DNA of 64,000 bases. Source: Vibrio albus (GTDB lineage: Bacteria; Pseudomonadota; Gammaproteobacteria; Enterobacterales; Vibrionaceae). The notes under the pieces were generated by a model, which searched no databases, had not been told where the DNA came from, and saw nothing but the letters and a program-made list of their open reading frames with translations. Positions within the stretch are counted from its first letter, which is position 1; every line of letters starts with the position of its first letter. The stretch is taken from positions 289,510 through 353,509 of the forward strand of contig NZ_QFWT01000004.1 of the NCBI RefSeq assembly GCF_003144035.1, read 5' to 3'. This document shows, piece by piece, positions 29,182-37,660 of the stretch. Made by a program: the position numbers and the translations under genes.

Positions 29182-30786
29182 TTAAGCTGTAACTGCTACA
29201 GGGTTATCCATCAGGTTTTCCATGCGGTCCCGCACTTGAGAAACCGACAATCCGATAATGATCTGGATGGCGTCCTTATTACGGACCACGCCGTGAGCAC
29301 CGGACTGGTGAAATACTGAATCCGTCAGCAGTAGGCTTGGATCTTTTACACTGATACGCAAACGGGTAGCGCAGTTATTGATTTCCGTAATATTGTCCAT
29401 ACCGCCTAGAGCCTCCAGTAACTGTAGAGCCTGGATATCACGCGGATCTTCAGCAGTTTCACTTCCATTCGGCTGGTCATTTTTGCGGTTGCGGTATTCG
29501 GCCTTGGAAACCAGCTTGATCTCCTCCTCATCAGCGACCCGACCCGGTGTTTTTACGTCGAAGCGCACAATCAGGTACTTAAAGGTGACGAAATAGATGG
29601 CGGTGAAACCAAAACCAACCAACAATTGCGTTACCATCATCATCGAGTGGTTCTCAAACATCGGTAGCCAGTTCATCGCAGTAATTTCCAGCAAGCCGCC
29701 GCCCATATTGCCAACAACACCGCACATAAACATCACTGCGGCCATCGTTGCAGCGAGCAGAGCGTGAATGCCGAAAAGGTAAGGAGCAACAAACAAGAAG
29801 GTGAATTCCAGTGGTTCAGTGATCCCCACCAAAACAGCGGTGAGCGCCGCAGGGATCAATAGGCCTTGAACTTTATGTTTGTTCTCCGGTGCAGCGGTAG
29901 CAATCATCGCAGCGGCAATACCGATGGCACCAAACATCTTTGAATTACCATGCAGCGCAAAGCCACCTTGTGGAAACTGTTCGATCAGAGGCTGGGTGGA
30001 TTGATCGAACTCGCTAATATGTTGCAGCCAGTAGGCCTGAATGCCCCCTTCTACCGCCGCAGGCCCGAAAATGAAAGGGCCATAAATAAAGTGATGCAGT
30101 CCAGTTGGGATCAGAATGCGTTCCAAAAAGGTATAAAGCCAAACGCCAAATGCACCGGCATCACTCAGGAATACTTGAAGGGCTCCAATTCCGCTCTGCA
30201 CTTGCGGCCAGATCATGGCAGTCAGAAACGCCAACGGCAGCATAGCAACAAAGCCGATCATAGTGACAAACGCCGCGCCCTGAAAGATGCCCAGATAATC
30301 AGGAAGTCGCTTGTCAAAGTAACGGTTGTGGATATAGGTCACGACTGCTGCGATGAAGATAGCACCGACAATACTGGTATCCAGAGTTTTCACCCCGGCA
30401 ATCATAGTCAAACCACTAATCCCACCAATCGGCTGGCTGAAGTCCACACCAAAGTTTGCTCCCCAGGTTGTCAAAATGGCAGCGATGTAATAGTTAAATG
30501 TCATATATGACACTATTACAGCCATACAGGCTCGGGCCTGTGCTGTTTTTGCCAGACCAATCGGTAAACCAATGGCAAACAGAATTGGCATATTGCGAAA
30601 TACCGTCCAGGCACCTTCCTGAACAACCATCCACAGCTTGAACCAGAGTGTGTCTGGATCCGCTAACGAGCCCATCAGGCTTGGGTTGGTAAACAGGATT
30701 GAAATACCCGCCACAATCCCGGCAAATGGGAACAAGAGCACGGGAGTAAACATCGCCCCCCCGAATCGTTGTAGTGCTTTTATCAT
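29182..30786 (-). CDS. glvC: Alpha-glucoside PTS transporter, EIICB
   Basis: The 534-residue inner-membrane protein imports and phosphorylates alpha-glucosides such as maltose. The IIC domain (about residues 1-410) has ten or so membrane segments with LERILIPTGLHHFIYG, GGFALHGNSKMFGA and the GITEPLEF signature. The cytosolic IIB domain carries the phosphorylated Cys472 in NNCATRLRI. There is no IIA domain, so EIIA-Glc (Crr) must serve in trans, as known for GlvC and MalX. I chose the ATG at 30786; a TTG 12 codons upstream extends the frame. The gene is followed by glvA after 65 bases. Confidence 0.94.
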   Translation of the reverse strand: MIKALQRFGGAMFTPVLLFPFAGIVAGISILFTNPSLMGSLADPDTLWFKLWMVVQEGAWTVFRNMPILFAIGLPIGLAKTAQARACMAVIVSYMTFNYYIAAILTTWGANFGVDFSQPIGGISGLTMIAGVKTLDTSIVGAIFIAAVVTYIHNRYFDKRLPDYLGIFQGAAFVTMIGFVAMLPLAFLTAMIWPQVQSGIGALQVFLSDAGAFGVWLYTFLERILIPTGLHHFIYGPFIFGPAAVEGGIQAYWLQHISEFDQSTQPLIEQFPQGGFALHGNSKMFGAIGIAAAMIATAAPENKHKVQGLLIPAALTAVLVGITEPLEFTFLFVAPYLFGIHALLAATMAAVMFMCGVVGNMGGGLLEITAMNWLPMFENHSMMMVTQLLVGFGFTAIYFVTFKYLIVRFDVKTPGRVADEEEIKLVSKAEYRNRKNDQPNGSETAEDPRDIQALQLLEALGGMDNITEINNCATRLRISVKDPSLLLTDSVFHQSGAHGVVRNKDAIQIIIGLSVSQVRDRMENLMDNPVAVTA

Positions 30787-30906
30787 ATCTATAATCTCTA
30801 TCTTAGTTTTTGTTTCACTCAATTTTTATATTCAAATTGATTCGATGTGCCGGCATGGACACAGTAGGCAATTTAGTTTTCCCAAAACATCGAAAGGTAC
30901 ATGCTT

Positions 30907-30970
30907 CGTGACCGGCATCACTTTTGCGTTTTTCTCTCTTTTGTATATATAACCCTTAAAAATTAGACAA
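30907..30970 (-). promoter_or_regulatory. glvC upstream region: CRP-like palindrome and promoter candidate
   Basis: GTGA-CCGGCA-TCAC (30908-30921) matches the inner CRP half-sites. On the minus strand TTGTCT (30965-30970), 17 bp and TATACA (30942-30947) form a promoter-like pair, but this would put the CRP site downstream of the start, so the true promoter may lie nearer glvC. CCGGCAT recurs at 30850-30856. The remaining gap to the GntR gene is very AT-rich. Confidence 0.4.
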
Positions 30971-31081
30971 CATTAGAGTTACCAGACAAAAATTTAATTT
31001 TAAAAATTTGAAAATAAACAGAAACAAACTAAAATAGAGATGTATAATTAATGATCAAACAAGCAATAAATAGGTATAAAA

Positions 31082-31792
31082 GTGATCTACCTTTCTATCG
31101 CAAATCAACTTCGATCCAGAATCAATTCTGATGAATTTCAACTTAATCAGGCGCTACCCAGCGAAAATCAACTGGCGAAAGAATATGGCGTGGCCAGAAT
31201 GACCATCAGAAAAGCGATGGATACCCTCATACAAGAAGGCATGTTAGACAGAAGACATGGCAGTGGCTGCTATATCATCGATAAAGAAATGACCTTCGAA
31301 AATACCGGGCTGAATAGCCTGACGGAACAGATCGGCAAGACAACCAAGACACTCACCAGTAAAGTGATTTCTTTCTCGGTCATACCCTGCCCGTCCAGCG
31401 TGGCACAACGGCTGAAAATAAGCCCGGGAGAATCCATCTACTACATCATCAGAATTCGCAGTGTCGACACCCATCCGGTGCATTATGAAGAGTCTTTTTT
31501 ACCGGTCAGCCTGTACCCGACTTTGTCGGTGGCGCATATGGAACACTCTAAGTTTCAGTATATTGAAGATGAAATGGGGCTGGTCATTGAAGGAAACTAT
31601 TTCACCTTCAAGCCATATCTGATGCCTGAATCCATTGCCCTACACATGGAGATGACTCCCGGTGAGCTGGCAATGCAGGTTTCCTCCATCAGCCACGCTC
31701 CGGATGGAAGAGTACTGGATTATTCCATTACCGTTGAGAACACCCACTTCCATCAGTCTACCTACTACTACAGAAGACCCAGCAAAAAATAA
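31082..31792 (+). CDS. GntR/HutC-family regulator of the glv operon
   Basis: The 236-residue protein has an N-terminal winged helix (ALPSENQLAKEYGVARMTIR, about residues 24-43, and RRHGSGCYI wing) and a C-terminal UTRA effector domain (about 85-230) with the family patterns YYIIRIRSVD and PVHYEESFLP. Members sense sugar phosphates and usually repress the neighbouring PTS genes, so a phospho-alpha-glucoside is the likely ligand (inference). It starts at a GTG with AGG about 9 bases upstream. It is divergent from glvC and convergent with the kduD module; it could control either. Confidence 0.88.
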   Translation: MIYLSIANQLRSRINSDEFQLNQALPSENQLAKEYGVARMTIRKAMDTLIQEGMLDRRHGSGCYIIDKEMTFENTGLNSLTEQIGKTTKTLTSKVISFSVIPCPSSVAQRLKISPGESIYYIIRIRSVDTHPVHYEESFLPVSLYPTLSVAHMEHSKFQYIEDEMGLVIEGNYFTFKPYLMPESIALHMEMTPGELAMQVSSISHAPDGRVLDYSITVENTHFHQSTYYYRRPSKK

Positions 31793-31846
31793 TCATATTC
31801 CAGAAAGTAGAATGACAAAGCTATAAGATGAACGCGGCCAGTTAAC

Positions 31847-31873
31847 GAAAAAGCCAGCCTGACCGGCTGGCTT
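31847..31873 (-). terminator. Terminator of the kduD module
   Basis: AAGCCAGCC/GGCTGGCTT is a perfect 9-bp stem with a 5-base loop. The T tract is on the minus strand, 44 bases beyond the isomerase stop; it may also stop the converging gntR transcript. Confidence 0.85.
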
Positions 31874-31916
31874 GACAATGACACATCTATGCAGAAAATG
31901 TGAGGTGGAAAATCAA

Positions 31917-32555
31917 TTAGTCCAGCAGAGAGCGAACGTACTCTGCAATTTCAGGAACCTGACAGTTCGTGAAGAAACTCTCCTGAAAGCGGGCACCACC
32001 CACCGCGGTTTTCACCAGTTCCGGATCCAGTGCTTTCAGCGTATCAAGGTAATCATCTTTCGCTACTGCCGCTTTAACTGTGTTGAGGATCGCCGCATTA
32101 CGCTGCTGTGGCTCAGCACGTTCAATCGGATAACCCTGACCACGTTCGCCAGTGAACGCTTTCTCAAACATATAGCGTACGTTCAGTTCACCTGCCCAGC
32201 CGAAGCCCTTGGCAAAGGCCAGTGCCAGCGCATTACCATTATTGATCTGGTTAAACAGGAAGGCATCGGATGGCTCAAGGCAGTAGCCACATACCACGCC
32301 CGGATGTGCATTCAGCGACATCATCGCTCCCTGACCGGTACCACAACCCGCCACCACAAAATCGACTGCTTTTGAGTTCAGCAGAATGCTCGCCATAATA
32401 CCCAGGTGGATATAAGTCAGATGATGATCATTGTCGTCACTCATCCCAACGTTAAACACTTCATGACCCAAAGGCTCAGCCACAACGTTCAGTTCATTCA
32501 GCACCATCGCGTTTTTACCCGCCTGGCTGTTTTCCATCATCAGTGCAATTTTCAT
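31917..32555 (-). CDS. RpiB/LacAB-family isomerase, probable 4-deoxy-5-hexosulose-uronate isomerase (DhuI type)
   Basis: The 212-residue protein begins MKIALMMENSQAGKNAMVLN and has the RpiB/LacA/LacB-type core: HLTYIHLGIMAS, the phosphate-loop-like VAGCGTGQGAMMS and HPGVVCGYCLEPSDAFLF. It is longer than classical RpiB (about 150). From memory, Streptococcus DhuI, an isomerase of this fold, replaces the unrelated KduI in the catabolism of unsaturated uronates and is encoded beside the dehydrogenase DhuD. Here the gene lies 72 bases after kduD, which strongly suggests the same job: isomerising the ring-opened unsaturated uronate for KduD. The exact substrate is inference. Confidence 0.8.
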   Translation of the reverse strand: MKIALMMENSQAGKNAMVLNELNVVAEPLGHEVFNVGMSDDNDHHLTYIHLGIMASILLNSKAVDFVVAGCGTGQGAMMSLNAHPGVVCGYCLEPSDAFLFNQINNGNALALAFAKGFGWAGELNVRYMFEKAFTGERGQGYPIERAEPQQRNAAILNTVKAAVAKDDYLDTLKALDPELVKTAVGGARFQESFFTNCQVPEIAEYVRSLLD

Positions 32556-32627
32556 TGTGTAATACTCCAGCGGTGTTTTACCGCACTATCTAACTTATCT
32601 ACGACTTAAATTTGGGAATAAAAAGGA

Positions 32628-33389
32628 CTAGCGAGCAAGCCAGCCACCATCAACGGCAATGGTATAGCCATTGATATAATCGGAAGCACTCGACGACAGG
32701 AACACACACGGACCTGCCAGATCAGACGGATCGCCCCAGCGACCTGCCGGAATACGGTCCAGAATTTCTTTGTTACGCGACTCATCTGCACGCAGTGCCT
32801 GAGTGTTATTGGTTGCCATATAGCCAGGTGCAATCGCATTTACATTTATATTATGCTTCGCCCATTCATTGGCCATCAGACGGGTAATCCCCATGACACC
32901 ACTCTTAGAAGCTGTATAAGAAGGAACACGGATACCGCCCTGATAGGACAGCATAGAGGCGACGTTGATGATCTTGCCACCCTCACCTTGTGAGATAAAC
33001 TGTTTAGCCACAGCCTGAGACAAAAAGAACAGCGACTTAATATTGATGTTCATAACATCATCCCAGTCCTGCTCAGAAAACTCGATCGCATCAGCACGGC
33101 GGATAATACCAGCGTTGTTCACCAGAATATCAATACGGCCCAGCTCAGACACGGCACGCTCGATGATAGAAGGGATATCATCCAGCTTCATCAGATTTGC
33201 TCGGATATCAATAAACTTGCGTCCGGTCTCAGCAATCTTTTCTATCGTTTCCGTTGGCTCAACAATGTTAACACCCACAATGTCACAGCCGGCTTTAGCC
33301 AGACCCAGAGCCATACCCTGACCCAAGCCAGTATCACAGCCAGTCACAAGCGCAACTTTGCCATCCAGTTTAAATGAATCAAGAATCAT
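32628..33389 (-). CDS. kduD: 2-dehydro-3-deoxy-D-gluconate 5-dehydrogenase KduD
   Basis: KduD reduces 2,5-diketo-3-deoxygluconate to 2-keto-3-deoxygluconate with NAD(P)H in the breakdown of pectin-, alginate- or glycosaminoglycan-derived uronates. The 253-residue short-chain dehydrogenase equals E. coli KduD in length and is very similar: TGCDTGLGQGMALGLA cofactor loop, NNAG motif, catalytic Ser in ASMLSYQGG and Tyr-Lys in SYTASKSG. A GAGGAA ribosome-binding site fixes the ATG at 33389. It heads a two-gene operon. No lyase, hydrolase, KDG kinase or aldolase is nearby. Confidence 0.95.
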   Translation of the reverse strand: MILDSFKLDGKVALVTGCDTGLGQGMALGLAKAGCDIVGVNIVEPTETIEKIAETGRKFIDIRANLMKLDDIPSIIERAVSELGRIDILVNNAGIIRRADAIEFSEQDWDDVMNINIKSLFFLSQAVAKQFISQGEGGKIINVASMLSYQGGIRVPSYTASKSGVMGITRLMANEWAKHNINVNAIAPGYMATNNTQALRADESRNKEILDRIPAGRWGDPSDLAGPCVFLSSSASDYINGYTIAVDGGWLAR

Positions 33390-33419
33390 ACTATTTCCTC
33401 TAAAGAATCGGGTCAATAA

Positions 33420-33446
33420 GCAAAATGAACCCGCGTTTCATTTTGC
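33420..33446. promoter_or_regulatory. Perfect 10-bp-arm palindrome just upstream of kduD (KdgR-like)
   Basis: GCAAAATGAA and TTCATTTTGC flank a 7-bp spacer, 31 bases before the kduD start codon. The AATGAA...TTCATT symmetry resembles the KdgR operators of pectin-degrading enterobacteria. A repressor bound here would block kduD transcription. The regulator identity is inference. Confidence 0.6.
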
Positions 33447-33463
33447 TTTCCGAATAATTGAGT

Positions 33464-33586
33464 AAAACAAAATACGTTTCAAATATTTTTGAAAAGATGA
33501 TTCATAAATGTCGACAACTGTCTTATTTTTAGAACAAATATAACTGTCTACCATAAAATATTTGAAATGATGTTTTATTTTGTTTT
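33464..33586. repeat. Large inverted-repeat array in the kduD-purH gap
   Basis: AAAACAAAAT (33464-33473) and TTTCAAATATTTT (33477-33489) recur as exact reverse complements at 33577-33586 and 33555-33567. The left copy also contains the local palindrome TTTCAAA-TATT-TTTGAAA. The layout suggests two copies of a composite operator in opposite orientation, about 65 bp apart. It lies in a 442-base gap (33390-33831) that otherwise holds the kduD palindrome and the purH promoter. Confidence 0.6.
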
Positions 33587-33702
33587 GATATTCAGTTATA
33601 GGACAATAGTCAGGTAAAGTATGTTTTGTTCACCCAGAGTCATTCCCGACCTATTGCACCGAAAAACAGCTTCTTACAGGTATTTTTGTGATGCCAATCG
33701 AT

Positions 33703-33736
33703 TGCGCGAGCATTTTGCGGATAAATTCGTTAGAAT
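33703..33736 (+). promoter_or_regulatory. purHD promoter with weak PurR-like site
   Basis: TAGAAT (33731-33736) is a good -10. GCGCGAGCATTTTGCG just upstream overlaps the -35 region and partly resembles a PurR box. A GC-rich hairpin-forming leader (about 33753-33791, CACCGGCAG pairing with CTGCCAGTCGGTG) follows. Consensus-based inference. Confidence 0.35.
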
Positions 33737-33831
33737 ACGCGCCATCAAATCTTCTGCCACCGGCAGGCGAAAAGGTATTCTGCCAGTCGGTGTAACTACT
33801 AACTCTCTGTGAATTTGAGGAAAATGGAAGC

Positions 33832-35424
33832 ATGACTAACGCTCGCCCAATTCGCCGCGCTCTAATCAGCGTATCAGACAAAACCGGAATCGTTGAGTTT
33901 GCCCAAGCTCTGTCTGCCCATGGGGTTGATATTCTGTCCACTGGCGGTACCGCTCGCCTGCTGGCCGAAAACGGCATTTCAGTAACAGAAGTCTCCGACT
34001 ACACCGGATTCCCTGAAATGATGGATGGTCGCGTTAAAACTCTGCATCCTAAGGTTCACGGTGGTGTTCTGGGCCGTCGCGGTCAGGATGATGACGTAAT
34101 GGACAAACACGGCATCAACCCAATCGACATGGTTGTGGTTAACCTGTACCCATTCGCAGCAACCGTTGCAAAAGCAGACTGCTCTCTGGAAGACGCGGTT
34201 GAAAACATCGATATCGGTGGCCCGACAATGGTTCGTTCTGCAGCGAAAAACCACAAAGACGTGACTATCGTGGTTAATGCATCTGATTACGACCGTGTTA
34301 TCGCTGAAATGGACGCTAACGACAAGTCTCTGACGCTGGAAACTCGTTTTGACCTGGCTATTGCAGCATTCGAACACACTGCAGCTTATGACGGCATGAT
34401 CGCAAACTACTTCGGTAAGATGGTCCCATCGTACGGTGAAAATAAAGAAGGTGATGAAGAGTCGAAGTTCCCTCGCACGTTCAACCAGCAGTTCGAGAAG
34501 AAGCAGGACATGCGCTACGGTGAAAACAGTCACCAGGCAGCGGCTTTCTATGTTGAAAGCAACCCGGAAGAAGCTTCTGTATCCACAGCGCGTCAAATCC
34601 AGGGTAAAGCCCTTTCTTACAACAACATTGCTGATACCGATGCTGCACTTGAGTGTGTAAAAGAGTTCGACGAACCAGCCTGCGTTATCGTTAAGCATGC
34701 CAACCCATGTGGTGTTGCACTGGGTAGCGATATCCTTGAGGCGTATAACCGCGCTTACCAGACTGACCCAACGTCTGCATTCGGCGGCATTATCGCTTTC
34801 AACCGTGAACTGGATGCAGCAACTGCACAAGCAATTGTTGACCGTCAGTTTGTTGAAGTGATTATTGCACCAGCGGTTTCTGCTGAAGCTGTTGAAGTAG
34901 TTGCCGCGAAGAAGAACGTTCGCCTGCTGGAGTGTGGCGAATGGGCAACGAAAACCACTGGCTTTGACATGAAACGTGTCAACGGTGGTCTGCTGGTTCA
35001 GGATCGCGACCAAGGTATGGTAACTCTGGATGACCTGAAAGTGGTCACCAAGCGTCAGCCAACAGAAGAAGAGCTGAAAGATGCCCTGTTCTGCTGGAAA
35101 GTCGCTAAGTTCGTGAAGTCTAACGCTATCGTATACGCCAAAGGTGATATGACTATCGGTGTGGGCGCAGGCCAGATGAGCCGCGTTTACTCAGCGAAAA
35201 TCGCTGGTATTAAAGCCGCTGACGAAAACCTGGAAGTAGCAGGCAGCGTTATGGCATCTGACGCCTTCTTCCCATTCCGCGATGGTATCGACGCGGCTGC
35301 TGAAGCTGGCATCAAGTGTGTTATCCAGCCAGGCGGCTCAATGCGTGACCAGGAAGTTATCGATGCAGCCGATGAACACGGCATGGCGATGATCTTCACG
35401 GGTATGCGTCACTTCCGTCATTAA
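33832..35424 (+). CDS. purH: Bifunctional AICAR transformylase/IMP cyclohydrolase
   Basis: PurH performs the last two steps of IMP synthesis. The 530-residue protein has the N-terminal IMP cyclohydrolase domain (about residues 1-200; [42 protein letters not shown]) and the C-terminal transformylase domain (about 205-530; [15 protein letters not shown] with the catalytic Lys-His, [12 protein letters not shown]). GGAA precedes the ATG by about 8 bases. It is followed by purD after a 129-base gap that holds a structured repeat. Confidence 0.98.
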   Translation: MTNARPIRRALISVSDKTGIVEFAQALSAHGVDILSTGGTARLLAENGISVTEVSDYTGFPEMMDGRVKTLHPKVHGGVLGRRGQDDDVMDKHGINPIDMVVVNLYPFAATVAKADCSLEDAVENIDIGGPTMVRSAAKNHKDVTIVVNASDYDRVIAEMDANDKSLTLETRFDLAIAAFEHTAAYDGMIANYFGKMVPSYGENKEGDEESKFPRTFNQQFEKKQDMRYGENSHQAAAFYVESNPEEASVSTARQIQGKALSYNNIADTDAALECVKEFDEPACVIVKHANPCGVALGSDILEAYNRAYQTDPTSAFGGIIAFNRELDAATAQAIVDRQFVEVIIAPAVSAEAVEVVAAKKNVRLLECGEWATKTTGFDMKRVNGGLLVQDRDQGMVTLDDLKVVTKRQPTEEELKDALFCWKVAKFVKSNAIVYAKGDMTIGVGAGQMSRVYSAKIAGIKAADENLEVAGSVMASDAFFPFRDGIDAAAEAGIKCVIQPGGSMRDQEVIDAADEHGMAMIFTGMRHFRH

Positions 35425-35439
35425 TTAAAGAATACTTAA

Positions 35440-35538
35440 GAAACTAGACCGCTTCGCTCCTAGAAACTATAAAACCAGCTCATTGAGCATCAATAGTTTC
35501 TAGTCTCTAGTTAGCGAAGCGTATAGTCTCTGAAAAGA
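35440..35538. repeat. Palindromic repeat element between purH and purD
   Basis: The gap folds into one long hairpin: outer arms AACTAGACCGCTTCGCT and AGCGAAGCGTATAGTCTCT are imperfect complements, inner arms AGAAACTAT and ATAGTTTCT are perfect, and the loop contains GCTC-ATT-GAGC. A sequence about 86% identical to the left part lies inverted at 41798-41832, so this is a dispersed element, not a purHD-specific attenuator. Confidence 0.75.
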
Positions 35539-35553
35539 AATAAGGATTTAAAA

Positions 35554-36843
35554 ATGAATGTTCTTATTATCGGTGCTGGCGGTCGTGAACACGCGCTGGG
35601 CTGGAAAGTCGCACAAAACCCGAGTGTAGAAACCGTTTATGTCGCGCCGGGCAATGCGGGTACCGCTCTGGAACCTAAGCTGGAAAACGTGGCTATCGGT
35701 GTTGAAGATATCGACGCACTGGTCGCTTTTGCCAAAGAAAAGCAAATCGAGCTGACTATTGTCGGCCCTGAAGCTCCGCTGGTTATCGGCGTAGTTGATG
35801 CGTTCCGTGAAGCTGGCCTGCCGATTTTCGGCCCAAGCAAAGCCGCAGCACAACTGGAAGGTTCAAAAGCGTTTACCAAAGATTTTCTGGCTCGCCACAA
35901 TATCCCGACAGCGGCTTATGCCAACTTTACTGAGATTGAACCTGCGCTGGAATACGTTCGCCAGCAGGGTGCACCAATCGTCGTTAAAGCTGACGGCCTT
36001 GCCGCAGGTAAAGGGGTTATCGTAGCGATGACTCTGGAAGAAGCGGAAGACGCTATCAAAGACATGCTGGCAGGCAATGCCTTTGGTGAAGCAGGCAGCC
36101 GAGTGGTTATCGAAGAATTCCTTCAGGGCGAAGAAGCCAGCTTTATCGTCATGGTTGACGGTGAAAACGTTCTGCCTATGGCCACCAGCCAGGACCACAA
36201 ACGTGTCGGTGACAAAGATACCGGCCCGAATACCGGCGGTATGGGTGCGTACTCTCCGGCTCCAGTCGTGACTGCAGACATCCATAAGCGCATTATGGAC
36301 GAAGTGATCTATCCAACGGTTCGTGGTATGGAATCTGAAGGTCACCCATATACAGGCTTCCTGTATGCTGGCCTGATGATCGATGCTGACGGCACACCAA
36401 AGGTTATCGAATATAACTGCCGTTTCGGAGATCCGGAAACTCAGCCAATTATGATGCGTATGGAATCGGATCTGGTTGAGCTATGTTTAGCCGCTATCGA
36501 TGAGAAGCTGGACCAGTGCGAATCGAAGTGGGATCCACGCGCTTCTATCGGTATCGTTCTGGCTGCAGGTGGCTACCCGGCTGATTATGCAAAAGGTGAT
36601 GTAATTTCTGGCCTGCCAACAGAAGAAACGGAAGGTGAAAAAGTCTTCCATGCCGGTACTGCTGAAAAAGACGGCAATGTCGTGACCAGCGGTGGTCGCG
36701 TTCTGTGCGCAACTGCACTAGGGAATACCGTATCAGAAGCGCAGGAGCGTGCTTATAAGCTGGCTAAACAAATTAGCTGGAATGGTATGTTCCATCGTAA
36801 CGATATCGGCTACCGTGCGATTGCTCGTGAGCAAGCCAAGTAA
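35554..36843 (+). CDS. purD: Phosphoribosylamine-glycine ligase
   Basis: PurD (GAR synthetase) joins glycine to phosphoribosylamine with ATP in purine synthesis. The 429-residue ATP-grasp protein begins MNVLIIGAGGREHALGWKVA and shows GPEAPLVIGVVDAF, KADGLAAGKGVIVA, the TGGMGAYSPAPVV segment and the metal-binding EYNCRFGDPETQ. AAGGA lies 8 bases before the ATG. It is the second gene of the purHD operon, separated by the palindromic repeat. Confidence 0.98.
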   Translation: MNVLIIGAGGREHALGWKVAQNPSVETVYVAPGNAGTALEPKLENVAIGVEDIDALVAFAKEKQIELTIVGPEAPLVIGVVDAFREAGLPIFGPSKAAAQLEGSKAFTKDFLARHNIPTAAYANFTEIEPALEYVRQQGAPIVVKADGLAAGKGVIVAMTLEEAEDAIKDMLAGNAFGEAGSRVVIEEFLQGEEASFIVMVDGENVLPMATSQDHKRVGDKDTGPNTGGMGAYSPAPVVTADIHKRIMDEVIYPTVRGMESEGHPYTGFLYAGLMIDADGTPKVIEYNCRFGDPETQPIMMRMESDLVELCLAAIDEKLDQCESKWDPRASIGIVLAAGGYPADYAKGDVISGLPTEETEGEKVFHAGTAEKDGNVVTSGGRVLCATALGNTVSEAQERAYKLAKQISWNGMFHRNDIGYRAIAREQAK

Positions 36844-36876
36844 TCACCGAGAGTGACAACATCGTTGAATAGTAAT

Positions 36877-36902
36877 GTGCCGGCTCCTGCCGGCACTTTT
36901 TT
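36877..36902 (+). terminator. Terminator of purHD
   Basis: A perfect 8-bp GC-rich stem (GTGCCGGC/GCCGGCAC) with a TCCT loop is followed by six T. Confidence 0.95.
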
Positions 36903-36920
36903 ATGTGTACAAAAAGGGGG

Positions 36921-37613
36921 TTATTCCTCAATCAATACCGGTCGTTCGATACAGTCAAAACTGTCATCTTCTAACAGCAGCAGATCGGCCACCGATAATT
37001 TACCGCCTCGTATACCGCCAATCATCGCCATATAGCTGTCTACAGAGGCTAGACGTTTAAGTACAAAGTCAGGCAGAATCTGGTTAAACTCGAGTTGGGT
37101 ATATTCCTGACCGGAACAGGTATCAAAGGTTTCGCCATCCCATTCCCCCTGAAACAGATGTTGGCCTCTTCTGCTCTGCGCTTCAGCAATTCCAATCACC
37201 GCTCTGGCTTCGGCCTGATAAGACTGAATTTCTTCCGGTGTCAGAGGGATAATACGGTCATCCAGCAGATACTGCTGATAAACCGCCTCGCCGGACTGAC
37301 TAAAACGCAGGTGTACCTTAAACTCTACCAGCTTTTGTTCCCGGTTCCGCTTCTCCCCTTCCCGCACCATTTCATGCAGTTGCTCATCCTGCCAGTGATA
37401 GTCTGACTGATACCAGCCATAAGGGCCCGACATCACATAATCGGCGGATGAATAAGGTTGATCGAGCTTTGCGGTATACCAGTAAAAACTGGTTGTGCCT
37501 CCGACAGACTGGCCACCAGTCATAGTCTGAAACTGTTCTGGATTATCTAGCTGACCGCTGGAAGAGCATCCCAGCAATAGGAAAGTAAGGAAGAAAGGGG
37601 GGAATAATTTCAT
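36921..37613 (-). CDS. DUF1481 lipoprotein (YjaH-like)
   Basis: The 230-residue precursor has a lipoprotein signal peptide with the lipobox LLLGCSSSG (Cys at about residue 16) and should be membrane-anchored in the periplasm. The rest matches DUF1481 (E. coli YjaH), of unknown function. I chose the ATG at 37613 since it gives a proper signal peptide; the frame stays open 13 codons upstream. It follows hupA by 47 bases, the same order as hupA-yjaH in E. coli. Confidence 0.85.
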   Translation of the reverse strand: MKLFPPFFLTFLLLGCSSSGQLDNPEQFQTMTGGQSVGGTTSFYWYTAKLDQPYSSADYVMSGPYGWYQSDYHWQDEQLHEMVREGEKRNREQKLVEFKVHLRFSQSGEAVYQQYLLDDRIIPLTPEEIQSYQAEARAVIGIAEAQSRRGQHLFQGEWDGETFDTCSGQEYTQLEFNQILPDFVLKRLASVDSYMAMIGGIRGGKLSVADLLLLEDDSFDCIERPVLIEE

Positions 37614-37660
37614 AAAATACGCCGGGCGAAGAGTAATAAGTACACCCGGCATAGTTTATA

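Noticed and set aside
33979..35013. Long open frame on the minus strand opposite purH (about 344 codons)
   Set aside because: It lies wholly inside purH, is rich in Cys, Phe and His in a pattern typical of antisense frames of a codon-biased gene, and resembles no family.
36853..37035. Small plus-strand frames across the purD terminator
   Set aside because: They run through the purD terminator and antisense to the DUF1481 gene; no ribosome-binding site or family match.
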